Source of the DNA: Ornithodoros turicata
Lineage: Eukaryota > Arthropoda > Arachnida > Ixodida > Argasidae
Length of the DNA stretch: 64,000 nt
Direction: 5' to 3'
Assembly: GCF_037126465.1 (NCBI RefSeq)
Contig: NC_088203.1
Location: forward strand, 91,760,668-91,824,667
Part shown: positions 1-10,740 of the stretch, in pieces
Layout of the letters: every line of letters begins with the position of its first letter
How positions within the stretch are numbered: position 1 is the first letter of the stretch
Program-made: the position numbers and the translations under genes
The notes under the pieces: generated by a model
Databases searched by the model: none
Seen by the model: only the letters and a program-made list of their open reading frames with translations
Told to the model about the DNA's origin: nothing

Positions 1-1616
1 AAAACATGAGCCAGCGTTTTCCGCGAATTTAAGTTCACGCGTCAACTATGGCCTCTGGCAAAACGCGATAATATGTTCCACGCGAAATCAACAACTCCAT
101 TTGCGTATCGAGGACTCAGCGAAAAGTAATACCAAGAAGAGTCGATAATGCGAAAAGCCTGACTCTGGCCACAGCTTGAGGGAAGGACGAACAAACGACT
201 CAAGAAAAGCTTAGCAAAATCTCATGCTTGACGATACAGACTACGAAAGCATCTTCTGTTGCCTTACGTCTAAAAGAAAAGTAATATGGAGCATTCTGGC
301 TTTGCATGCCAACGTCGCAATCTCGCTACACGACAGATACGCTGAAATGCATTTGGTATGAATAGATTTGGTGCATTTGAAATGCATACGCTGACATTTG
401 GGCTCTGCAATACATGAGGTTCAGACATAAATGTGTAATGGCACAGATATCAAGATATCATTTTCGTCTCGGAAGCGAAACACTCTCGGGATATTCGCTA
501 GGAGATGGGATGGTGTTTCAAAGGACAGCACGTTAGACACACCCTATTACTGTTTAAAATATCGCATTCGTTCAAACGAGAGCGCACAGAGAAGCAGAAG
601 AGTTCAAGGCGTAGGATATTAATGAGAACGAAGAAGTGCACTTAAAAGGGTAGGATAATAGTGAGCAATAGAAAGCTCACTGTAGGAAGATGCAGTGCAG
701 TTTATGCACGAAGTGATGTCGAAGAACCAGTGTATCCTGATCGCTTCGTTAAGCTTATAATGTAAGCACGTAAGTCTTTTCTCTAAATCCGGCAGCATTT
801 ATGAGCGAACTCTCCTAGTTTTCATGAGGCTGGATACGTAGCAGCGTAAGCCCTACAGTGATTGGCTGCTGATGGGATCACGTGTTCAACCGTGGCAACA
901 AAATCGACGTGAGAATGGGGGAGCGTCTTCAGGATGTCACACCGTGGTCGCAGTCATGCCACGCTGGCGAAAGCAGTTGTCTGATGAGGAACTTCTCCAA
1001 GTTCAAGTGTGAGCGTGCTGAGGCGCAACGACAACTACGTGCGAGGGAAAATAGGACGTTGCACGTTGCCAAGCGCAATGTCCTCGCACTCTCGGAGACC
1101 TGGACCATCCTACCGCGAGATATTGAAGGCTGACGATGCGTTTCCTTACCTATGCCAAGAGAGAAGACAATCGAAGCGCCGGTGTAGCCATCTACTAGAG
1201 AAATGATGAAATAAGTAATTGCTAAATACGTCCACCATTTCAATCTCCACACGCCTCTATGTCCATCACCGAAGAACGCCCGCGATGAGCTTATAAATGC
1301 TATCGCGTTTCCATGACAATCTGCGCAGCGATTTCTGCTTTCATAACGTAAAAGCGCTAAAAACAGGACGAATTCTGCTTTAATTTGTTGTTGTTTTTGT
1401 TGTTGCTTGTATTGAGTATCTCTTTTGTGCGTGTGTGTGTGTGTGTGTGTGTGTGAGTGCTTCCTGGTAATCGATCCAGTTTCTTTTGTGTTTGTATCAA
1501 TATATATATATATATATATGTATATAAAAAAAGAAGCAGACGGACACCAATACCTTTTTTATGCTTTGGGTATTGGGTAACGTGAACTCATATATCCTAG
1601 CAACGCACCGACCAGT
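1..1616. other. No recognisable gene; simple repeats
   Basis: I see no credible coding region or transposon terminus here. There is a GT-dinucleotide run at 1427-1455 and a TA run at 1499-1519. Short frames such as 882-1133 (plus) show no convincing domain. Confidence 0.6.
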
Positions 1617-1683
1617 GTGTTGGCTGCCTCAATTTGTTTCCGTGAGCAACAACTGCCCCAATCCTGTGACCAGCTGTGCTCTC

Positions 1684-1862
1684 TGAGGTTCTCCCTGGGT
1701 TTTGCGAAGACTTTCCAAACGAATGTTAGCACAGTTCCCCCTGAAGTTGGCCCAAGACGCATACTAACACCCCTGTCCCCCACTCCTTCCTGCTGTCCTC
1801 TCTCCATCTGTCCACGTCTGTACGCCGCTCATGGCCACAGATTCTTCGCGGCGCTAACATGG
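1684..1862 (+). repeat. SINE body, 5'-incomplete copy
   Basis: This stretch matches, by eye, the body of the tRNA-derived SINE seen complete at 62874-63150 (minus) and partly at 39620-39775 (minus). Shared blocks include the phrase around 'ccctgggttttgcgaagac', 'gttccccctgaagt', the CT-rich 'ccactccttcctgctgtcc' and the end 'cttcgcggcgctaac'. No clear Pol III B box is visible upstream, so the head is truncated or diverged. An A-rich run follows the 3' end, as expected for retroposition. The 97-codon open frame across it is incidental. Confidence 0.7.
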
Positions 1863-1865
1863 AAT

Positions 1866-4744
1866 AAAAAAAAAACAATTGCAAAAAACAACATTTTTGT
1901 TTGTGTGTGACGTGCCATACTGTCACATCTATCTATAGGCACATGTCCTTCCAATACTAACGGAATGTCCGTGTATTGCAGTTCCAAGTGCAGCACGATC
2001 CTGCTTCCAGAAGATTCTCGAGGTAAGTACTGGTCTTTGCGCCACCAGCTCTGCATCTAAGCTGTTGGGTATGATACGTTGGCCGCAGACCCTGGATCTA
2101 ATGAGCGACGAAAGGTAAAGCCAGGAAACCTACGGGAAAAGACACAAAACCGGCATTGAAGCTCTGGTACGCAAGATTGCGCTAAAAAGAGAAAAGAAGG
2201 TCATAGATAGAGACCGATAGCGCGGCATATGGTCAGCTGACGCATCCTAGTGAGCTGATTACTGCGTGCGCGTCTAGAATACTGCGAGATACGCCATCCT
2301 TGACGTCAACGTGTTTGAGGTCGAATAATACATTATGCAGAGAACGAATAAAGCGAGAACAGAAAAAGGAACCTCGCGCGATAATGCGTAGAAGGTGAAA
2401 TATGTGCATTGCTTCCGGTTTCCGAGAAGTCCTCAATCACGTTCGTATAGCTGATCTCCTTCGCCGAACTCCATGCTGCAGGCGTTATGCAGGCAAAGCA
2501 CGCTTTACAAGAACAATGTGCTTGGAATTAATTGAACCACTGTATGCAATAAGGGGATGAGTCGAAACATACCAAACCGAGAAAACTTCGAGTGAATACT
2601 TGGTAAAGTAATTGCTGCTGGGTTTCCTCGAATAGCGCAAATGAAAAAGGTGTTACATATATGTATGTGTCTACTGTAGATGCATGTCCTTTTATCGTCG
2701 TTTTTGCGTGTGTGACTTAGCAGAAATTGAACAAAGTCCAGGAGCATGACACATCCCCTGTTTCAATGTCACACCGCATGCGCAAGGTTATCATGCAGAA
2801 AAACAAAACAAAAACAAACAAACAAAGAAAACAGTTTTCACTAGTCGGACTTTGATGGCTGAACAGTGGTGATGCCAGGTAGGGTGAAGTCATATGTATG
2901 TAGTGGAGTAGCCTGGATCGGGCTTATCGTGCTGCTAAACGAGCATAATCTTGAAAATAATGTTCTCCAGCATAATAATGACTTATTAGCTTAGTGCACA
3001 CGTTCTGTTTTTGTTTTTTTCGATTGCGACGCTCAGTAGCACTGCTTACATGGTCACATGAGGTAAGAAGAACGTGGTTGTCGAGTGGAAGTCGAAGTTA
3101 ATTTCCGCGTCGTAGCAAAATTTAAGCTACACGATTTGTATGCAAGTGTGGAAAAGGGGCCTGATCTGACTGTCCGTCCCATTGACACACACGCATTTCT
3201 CATTTCGTACCGCCCCCCCCCTGCAGCGGGTCAATAAATTACAACACTGTCCTAAATTTTCTTTGGTAGCTGCATACTGGTATGTAGATGTCATCGCAAC
3301 AAAAATACTCAAAAGGGGGTAAGTCTACTTATCTCCTTATTGCATCCACAGGTTCGATTGTAGTTGGGTTAAGGTATACGGGCCGGCGTGGTCCTTCTGT
3401 GTCATCCTTACGTAGAAAATACACGCGCCTGCGTTGCAGGTGCAACGGTACTTTAGAAGTTTGTTGGTCGTAAGCTAAATTAGTAATGATACGATACTCA
3501 TGTCCATTATGAATGGTTCCGGTGAAAGACAAAGCAACAGTGTTAAAATAATCATCAACATGTGAACACGGGATTTGCACTAAAGACGGCTGCTTGCACA
3601 GAGGCGTGTGCTTGCCTAGGTACTGTTCTGGGACATTGACCTCAATCGTCCATGCGAATTTAGGTGATCATTGAGGCATTGTTATGATGGCTCGAAACAT
3701 TGTTACGAATACGTTGCGTTGGTGGAGTAATAATATTTGCGAGACAGGATGCAACAGAACTGTTGGTCCCTGGTAAGCGCACGGTTGTACTGGTAAGCGC
3801 ACAGTTGTAAATGGTATGCGCACAGTTAACGATGGGGTGTCATTCAAAACTTCGCAACAGAAACACTCTGCTAGGTTTCAAAGCGTTGTAGGATGTTCCT
3901 CGCAGTATACACCGTCACGGGAAAGGTGAACGTGAAAGGCTATAACCAACAAGCCTGAGAAAGAGAGAGCTATGATACTTTGCTACGTGCTAGATGGGCG
4001 TCGCTGCAAGAGCGTTATGGCTGCGCTGTCTGCGTCATAAAGCACCATGTGGATGAAAGCTAATCCCAATAATGGCTGCGCTGGTTCGCGGCTTCTCCCT
4101 GAGTATTCGACAAATGATTCAAGCAATCGCTTGTGCAGCACCCCTGGAAGTTAGCCTCGATCAGTGACGAAATCCCTTCCCTCGGTGCGTCTTTCTCCTA
4201 ATACGAGGCAAAGGAAAGAAATGGAGCGGCTACATGAATCTTCCTGCGTTCTGCAGTCGTGTGTACTTCTATACGCTATGGTAAACAACGGATACATTAT
4301 AAATGTCTCTCGGAATCAGGTGATGAGCTAGTTCGGCAGATGCCATCAAATATGTACACATTAAAAGAACGTTTTTTGCTCCGATTTAAATTCTTTTGTA
4401 AGGGTATTATTCCTGAAAGTTATTCTCTTACGAAACTAACACGATGAAAGTGAGTTATTCTCCATCTGATGAGAAAAAGAAAGTATTAAACTTGCTTTAA
4501 AAATATTTATTTACATCATTTGCTAAATGGGAGAAGAAGCGTTATCCATTTATCTCCCTCGCATGTAAGGGTAAGCGAAGATCTCGTTTCTGGCGATGCG
4601 ACAAGAATGACTACCAAATGTGCTTTTATTTCCCGGGCCGTTTCCTCGGGCTATATTGGCTCAATCCTTTTTCTGATAACGGCATCTGCACAACAAAAGG
4701 AACAGATGTTGTCATTGGGGGGGGGGATATGTTTATTACGAAAA
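1866..4744. other. Intergenic, no recognisable gene
   Basis: No frame resembles a known protein. Visible structure is limited to an A-rich (CAAA) run at about 2800-2832, a C run near 3211, and three near-copies of a 20-22 base unit containing 'ggtaagcgcac' at about 3770-3830. Confidence 0.55.
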
Positions 4745-5475
4745 AAAAGAGGCAGGTAAAAAGGAAAGGTCAGCCAGGCAGAAGCCGACTTGCTATTCTT
4801 TGTAAAAAAAGAAAAAAAAACTGAAACAGAAAAGGAGAAAGACGCAAGCGGCACATGGGCAGCAGGGGGGCATGAGTACACGATCGCTCAGAGGCAGTCC
4901 AGGAGCCCAGAGTCACCCAAGAAGCATATTAGCGCTCTGGTAACATCCCATTGCTTCTGCCCTACGGGGCCCAGTAGGGTGGCCAAAGAGAGGTCTCTGT
5001 GCCCCAGGGCAGATAGGCGGTGCATGAGTGCGGTCTGAGGAGCGGCATATCTTGGGCAGGTCAAGAGTAAATGATGGGTGTCGGCGTCGGTGGAACAGGA
5101 GGGGCACGCCGAAGAGGGACGCTGCTTGATCTTGAACGGTAACGATGCAGTACCGGCAATATTCATGCGAAGACGATGGAGAGCTGACTCTTCCTTTCGA
5201 GACAGCCGTAGCGACACACTGAAGGCCATCTTCGAGTCAATGCGGTGGAGAAAGGTGTTGGTTGCGACAGTGTTTTCCATGAAAGGGCGGGTGTCGAAGG
5301 AAAGGCGCCGGCGGGCGTGTATGCGGCAGACGGATGGTGATAACGGGAAGACAGTGTTGCGCGCCTCGCTGCTGTGTCGGCACGTGTGTTTCTCGGCAAG
5401 CCAACGTGGCTTGGCACCCGCTGAAACCACACGGAGTGGCCGGAGGTGACCAGGAGGTTGTCATTGGGCATACCT
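4745..5475 (-). mobile_element. LINE 3' end: RNase H tail, zinc knuckle, 3' UTR
   Basis: This is a 5'-truncated non-LTR retrotransposon. In the frame starting at 5471 the end of an RNase H domain is visible: a 'VPSHVG' motif followed by 'RADTAA', which carry the late catalytic His/Asp of ribonuclease H. The reading frame then shifts once near 5365 into the frame starting at 5430. That frame continues to a C-terminal cysteine-histidine cluster (CPSC-X7-H-X5-C pattern, about 5110-5065) and stops at 4888. The 3' UTR is pyrimidine-rich and ends in AATAAACAT followed by a C run at 4719-4728, resembling a polyadenylation-like tail. The fragment at 37640-38130 belongs to the same family: both end in a 'LLGPV' block and a similar tail. 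It is inactive because endonuclease and RT are absent. Confidence 0.8.
4888..5471 (-). pseudogene. LINE ORF2 C-terminus (RNase H end), frameshifted
   Basis: Only the last about 190 codons of an ORF2-type polyprotein remain. The N-terminal part of the fragment reads in one frame (RNase H motifs SHVG and ADTAA) and the remainder in another (leucine-rich linker and CCHC-like finger 'CPSC...H...C'), so one single-base indel near 5365 breaks the frame. The C-terminal finger is typical of LINEs of the I/Jockey/R1 group that carry RNase H. No RT residues are present. Function is lost. Confidence 0.75.
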
Positions 5476-6670
5476 TTTACCTTTGGTAATTAAGAAAGTT
5501 CATTAGTGAAAATTAATTAGGGCAACGCTCGAGACCGCCGCAAGTGAGGCCATAACGTAGCACACTTAGAATATATCCACAGTTATTGTAACTAGTCTTT
5601 AAAAAATTTCAAATTTAAAAAAAAATCCTGACGACAGTTAACGCCGGAGACACTGTATATTTATATACTACATGCATTTATACTCATATGTATGTATATG
5701 AACGTGTACTCATGCGAAAGTAATTCATGTATGCATGTAATGTATCATGTAATTCATGCATGTATAATCATGGCCTCCTTTATTTCTCGGTAGCTCAGTT
5801 TCCTGCTTTTTCTCTTTTGTATTTTGCGTACCAGCCAGCCCATTGGAACTATGTTTATATGTAGCTATTGCGTAATAATTTTTGCAAAGAAACAATACCC
5901 CTCTCACTCACATGATACGGTTATCTGCGAGGAGTCCACTGCGGGTTGTGCAAGGGTACCCGACCCTAAGCATTTCTTGGAGTGTAAGTCGTTATGTGCT
6001 CTTTACCATGTTTCCGACAGCTTGTACAATAGAGAGACAAGAGTGCGGGGACGCAGACGCTCGTTCTTCAGAAGCCTCTTTTTTTGTTTGAACTATACAA
6101 TAGTTCACGACATCCTGAGACCGCATTACAACATTCTGAAAGGCTCCGGCACTATGGTATGTTCCAACTGTGCTGTGTTGGCAGACATCAAGAACGCAAA
6201 CATCGACCAGATCCCTAGATCCCTACTAAAGTGGAAAGTACGAAGTCACCAATTCTAAGAAGATTCCATGATCCGCAGTTAGGGGACTCGTGGCTTAGAA
6301 ACTCTTGCAAGCTACGCAAGCATACTGATCAAGATGGTTCAGGTCTGAATTCGGTTTTCCTATGCGAACATTTAACCGCAGACAAGTAATTGCTCCTCAC
6401 ACAGACGCGACTCTTTGCTAAAGAAAATAATTTTGCCTATACCTGGGCGCATAACGGGCGTATTTTGGTTAGGCGACATCGGTCAATCAATCAACAAATC
6501 ACTGGCGATATGAGGGTGCCAAAGCCCAGAGAATAATGCACAAAGACGACCTTGCGTTGCTGTAGGTATAGCTGCTCTATTTTCCTGTTTCTTTGTTGTT
6601 GTTTTTTCTTCTATTTTTCCTGTTTTGCTTTTTCTTTTGCTTCTGATTAGTTACTGGTTCGTAACTTTCT
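5476..6670. other. Intergenic, no recognised feature
   Basis: The 144-codon frame at 5824-6258 (plus) has scattered Cys but no pattern I recognise. It may be part of the 5' region of the LINE that follows at 6671, but I cannot support that. The stretch at 6575-6660 is T-rich. Confidence 0.45.
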
Positions 6671-8010
6671 ATGGATTGTATTAAACTAAATGACTTAGCT
6701 ACAATAGTTGACTCTAGGTTTTCTGCTATTCATTTGAATATTCGAAGTATGAATGAACATATCGATGAACTTATGGTTTTGACGTCACAAATACTGAAGT
6801 GTAGAACGACGTTTATAGCCCTGACCGAAACTTGGCTTAATGAATCGAAAGATTCTTTTTGCACAGTCAACCGGTTATGTCTCTGAATTTTCTCATTGTC
6901 GGAACAGTTGCCATGCAGGCATTGCTTTGTATGCGAAGAATGGTGTACCATATATTCTTCGACCAGATATTTCCTTAAACACTGCACTTTGTGAGAACAT
7001 CTCTGTCGAAATTCTAAACAGTCAGCATTTATTATTTCACTATGGAACGCAAGTTTCGGCGTTTACTACGCGCCCATTATTCATTCTCCGCAGAATTATG
7101 TTACAGACTTTTTGCAATAACTCGATAGAGTACTGTACTACTGCTGGTCACATCAATACAATACTGTTTCTACTTAGAGATCTCAACATTGATTTGTTAG
7201 ACGATAACGTAACTGCAACGGCATACAAGGAACTTATTGCAACCACGGACTTGAGCAAATCATAAATTTTCCTACAAGATACGGCAATCCTGCCAGTAAT
7301 CAGAAATCCTTAAACCTAGATAACTTAAACATCTACTTTTCGTCGGATGTGCTCACCCCGGCCGCATCCGTGAAGTTTTTAGGTGTCACTCTAAATGAAC
7401 ATCTTAGTTTGCACAAACACATTAGTGCTATTCGGAAGAAAATGCTACTAGGTTTAAATGCTCTGTCTAGAATTAGAACACAACTTCCTCTTAATATTCT
7501 TATTAAAATTTACCATTCATTAATTCACTCGCATCTAAATTACGCACTCGAAGTCGATGAACTTACTTATCGAAGTGTCTTCCTATCGCTGTTACTAATA
7601 CAAGAACGTGCACCACGCATAATATTGAAGATGCAACCAAGGGAGTCCATTACATTTGCATTTGGTCTGTTCTCCGTAATGGATATTTTCGCCTTACTTA
7701 AGTACAAGATAATTATATACTCGTTCACCGCTTAATATGCGCACCAAACTTCCCTCACATATAGTTTACGTACGCTTTTACGCTTAGCATTTACGCTTAG
7801 CACGCTTTTACAATATGGATAGCTCTGTTTTGTACGTTTTTCTTCTTCATATCACCTTCGCGGAGATGACATTTACATTAGGCTGTCCTCACCACGCACA
7901 AATTTTAGATTGCATGAGCTAAGCTATGTTGTACCAAAGATCTGGAACTCTTTGCCTATACCCTAAGGCTAATGCTTCTGGTAGAGCTATAACGTCTTCT
8001 GATTTTTTCC
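6671..8010 (+). mobile_element. Internally deleted CR1/Jockey-like LINE remnant
   Basis: The start of an apurinic-type endonuclease is recognisable at 6671-6886 (block 'FSAIHLNIRSM', then 'FIALTETWL' holding the catalytic Glu). It continues after frameshifts in the frame from 6840 ('HAGIALYAKNGV', 'LRDLNIDLLDD', the last resembling the GDFN motif). The sequence then jumps, around 7270-7345, directly to the RT thumb/C-terminal region ('VKFLGVTLNEHLS', 'ISAIRKKM', 'HSLIHSHLNYAL') in the frame 7349-7735. A further block with 'LHELSYVVPKIWNSLP' at about 7860-7965 is the usual CR1-type ORF2 end. The RT catalytic core, including the YADD box, is missing. The piece is clearly dead. Confidence 0.75.
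7349..7735 (+). pseudogene. RT thumb/connection fragment of the CR1-like LINE
   Basis: A 128-codon open frame matches the region after the polymerase YxDD box in CR1/Jockey LINEs. It has the 'KFLGV' strand, a basic helix, and the 'IYHSLIHSHLNYAL' segment that in relatives is followed by a conserved Trp (here replaced after 'ALEV'). It is preceded by the endonuclease frames and followed by the ORF2 C-terminal block in another frame, so it is an internal scrap of one element rather than a gene. Confidence 0.7.
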
Positions 8011-8260
8011 TTTTTTTCTTCTCTCTTTCTCTTTTTTCTTCTTTTTGTCTTGTTCACATCGTTATTGTTTGACTTGTGTACGTGGTGTCCATTGTCCAAG
8101 TTGCAGTGTGCGCGGGTGTTGCAAGTATTCCTTTTCTTTCTCTCTCTCTTTTTCCAGTTATATGATGTGGTAGCCCTTTAGTTTTTTTTAGACTCACGAG
8201 AAGTGTTTCATTTGTGTTTTGTACTGTGTGCATAATCGGGACTATCTAACAGGCCTGTCC

Positions 8261-8513
8261 TACACTCTTAAAAATGAACTTCACCGCACGGCACGCTCCT
8301 AGCCAACCATTATCTCGAATGATATCGTTATCTGCCCTGATTTGTTGAAAACGGGAGGCGTACGCCTTTTTTGTGACAATTATGAACAACATAAGTGTCA
8401 CAAAAAAGGCGTACGCATCCCGTTTTCAACAAATCTGGGCAGATAACAATATCATTCGAGATTATGGTTGGCTAGGAGCGTGCTATGCGGTGAAACTCAT
8501 TTTTAAGAGTGTA
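8261..8513. mobile_element. Palindromic MITE, family M (intact copy)
   Basis: A 249-bp foldback unit (8263-8511) is flanked by TA on both sides. The termini CACTCTTAAAAATGA and TCATTTTTAAGAGTG are near-perfect inverted repeats. The inverted similarity continues through 'gctcctagccaaccat' to a central hairpin with 'ggcgtacgcctttttt'. TA flanks and length suggest a Tc1/mariner-type MITE. Other copies: 19542-19794 (complete but diverged), and partial pieces near 10085-10170, 10377-10550, 17030-17110 and 17566-17668. The 83-codon frame inside is incidental. Confidence 0.85.
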
Positions 8514-10084
8514 GCAGACCCATATTTAACAGTGTTAATGTATAGTGTTAATAAAATATTTTTGAATTTGATTTTGACTGCGATCTGTATTGCGATACAG
8601 GAGAGGCTCTACGAGACCGGATGAAAACCACCAATGAGACACCATTCATGTTGGCATCAGTTCTGTCTCTCTGTTACACCGTCAAGCACTGCTTTGCAAG
8701 CACTGGTCTCCTTTGCAGTCTTAAGAGGAGCTGGATTCATAATGTGACCTTTATGTCTGTGTGCACGTACATTATCTGGCCATGTTGGCTTCATGTCGCA
8801 CCAACGGCTTGAATGAAAAACACTCTTATTCACCAGTCACCATATCATTTCGTATTTACTAATGAGTGTGCCTTGTGGTACTGAGCGGCGAATTAAGTGG
8901 CGAAGTTCCTTGCTCATCGTCACTACACGTATCGGTTATTGAAGGATAAACGTACTGTACGGACATTTGTACAACTTAGTCCAACACCGACAATAGATGG
9001 CGCGGCAATGAGTGAAGGCTAAAAGCTCAGTAATTACAGAAATTCGTACTTTCTATTTGATTCCTTGCACGCTAGGTGGCGTAATGCTACCGCCCAATAC
9101 AAAGGGAAGGCCGTTATCCCTCCCTCCATCCAATGCAACTTGCTTATATATCAATCCCGAGCTGTCCCGTCTGTTTCTGCTAATATCCCGAGGACAAGGA
9201 GCGCGGCGCCCACAGCCGTTGTCGAACACAAGTTGCCAGTGAAACGATGCAAATTCCAGTGGACCGAACGCGTTGGCATGGCAACGGCGACCCGGGTTTC
9301 CTTCTCTTAGAGGGACGAAGAATTTGCCTTATTACCTTGGAAGTTGAACTGTTCCTTGGGAACACTTTCACTATTGGCGTTCTCCTATCCACAACGGAGG
9401 AAAACAAGATAATTCTGGCAAACTTGTATTCGCTTGTGATTGATGACGTAGAAGTATATGATGAGGTAGAATAGAATGTAAATCACGTGTGTGAATGTTT
9501 GGAGTCGAATGACAGTCAGTATGGGAGTTGGGGACATGTCTAGTGAAGAAAAATGAACGTTCTTTATCTTATCAGAGGTTCGTTCATAAAGGCAGCAGCG
9601 GTACAATTATGACCTTCGTTCCGCGCTTTCCATCAAGTCGAATAAGGGGCATCGCGATACTCCGCATACATTTTCTACTTGAGATGAAAATGATTGCTCT
9701 CATTACACAAAACTTCATTATTTCGCATGATATGATTGTCGACACAATTCATTAACACGTTCATGATTCGCATGATCATTCGCAGATGCAGATGCCGATG
9801 CAGACGCTGATTGAGCCTACTTGGAGGTCCTTTTGCGTAGTTCGCGTTCGCTTGTCGTTCTGAAATTTAGTTTTGAAGCTTTAGTTTGAACAATATTGTT
9901 CGGTGTTGATACCATACCAGCTCCTACCAAACATATGAGGCAAGGTGTAAGAGTAGACGAATGCGAAACATGACATTATCGGGTAAACGTAAACAAGCCC
10001 CAGCCAGAACTTCCGGTGCAAAGAAGACTTCCGGTCCTTCCTCGACTAAGGACGCTCGGAACCAGCCGCCATACAGAATCATGT
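8514..10084. other. Intergenic, no recognised feature
   Basis: No frame shows a domain I recognise. Base composition is mixed and I find no long inverted repeat. Confidence 0.45.
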
Positions 10085-10170
10085 GTTTCGCTTTCCTAGT
10101 TTGTTGAAAATGGGAGGAGTGCGCCTTTTTGTGGCAATTTGAATTGAAAAAAAAAAAAAAAAAGAAGGCG
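10085..10170. repeat. Partial MITE family M copy (core fragment)
   Basis: The sequence 'tttgttgaaaatgggagg' followed by 'gtgcgcctttttgtggcaatt' corresponds to the left half of the family M core at 8340-8385. It is followed by a long A run, and the second arm is not recognisable. Confidence 0.6.
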
Positions 10171-10376
10171 TAGATACGATCCTCTCTCTCCTCAAATCAA
10201 AAGCGATAATTGTATCAACCGGCACAGCAGTTGGCATAGAGCATGTTGGCTGTGAAACCGGATGTCGTTTTGGCACCAAACTGGAAGCGGGGAAAACGGC
10301 ATGTATACCCTAGCCACACGGCAAACTAATACCCTAGTCAGACGGCAAACTTAAGGCCGTTAGCGGAACGGCCGTA

Positions 10377-10550
10377 ACTTCACCTGTAGCCCAACCATAA
10401 TTTCGAATGACATCGTTCTTTGCCGTGATTTGTTGCAAACAGGAGGCGTACGTCTTTCTTTCTTGTGTGTGTGTGACCATTATGAATTGCACAAAAAATT
10501 TGTACCCCTCCCACTTTCAACAAATTCTAATGTCATTCTAAATGAATTGG
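10377..10550. repeat. MITE family M copy abutting the LINE insertion
   Basis: The left arm ('cccaaccataatttcgaatg'), core and right arm ('cactttcaacaaattc') of family M are recognisable but diverged. The right arm runs into the LINE target-site duplication at 10547-10556, so the LINE probably landed at the outer end of this MITE. Confidence 0.6.
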
Positions 10551-10740
10551 CGCCAGGGGGGGGTGGGGGGGTGTCGAGGTAGCTTGCCGTTGTTGGCCGC
10601 ACTCAAGTGGGCATCGTCACGACTATAGCCAAAAAAAGGAAAAGAAGGTGGGAGAAAGGGGAGTTGAGGACTTCAAAGTGATGTAGAAGCAGGATGACCG
10701 GTACTGATGGGACGGAAGCACACTGTAGGTGAGAGGTGCA

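Noticed and set aside
882..1133. Possible RTE-type endonuclease start ('HVAKRNVLALSETW')
   Set aside because: Only one short resemblance, no following endonuclease motifs on the strand.
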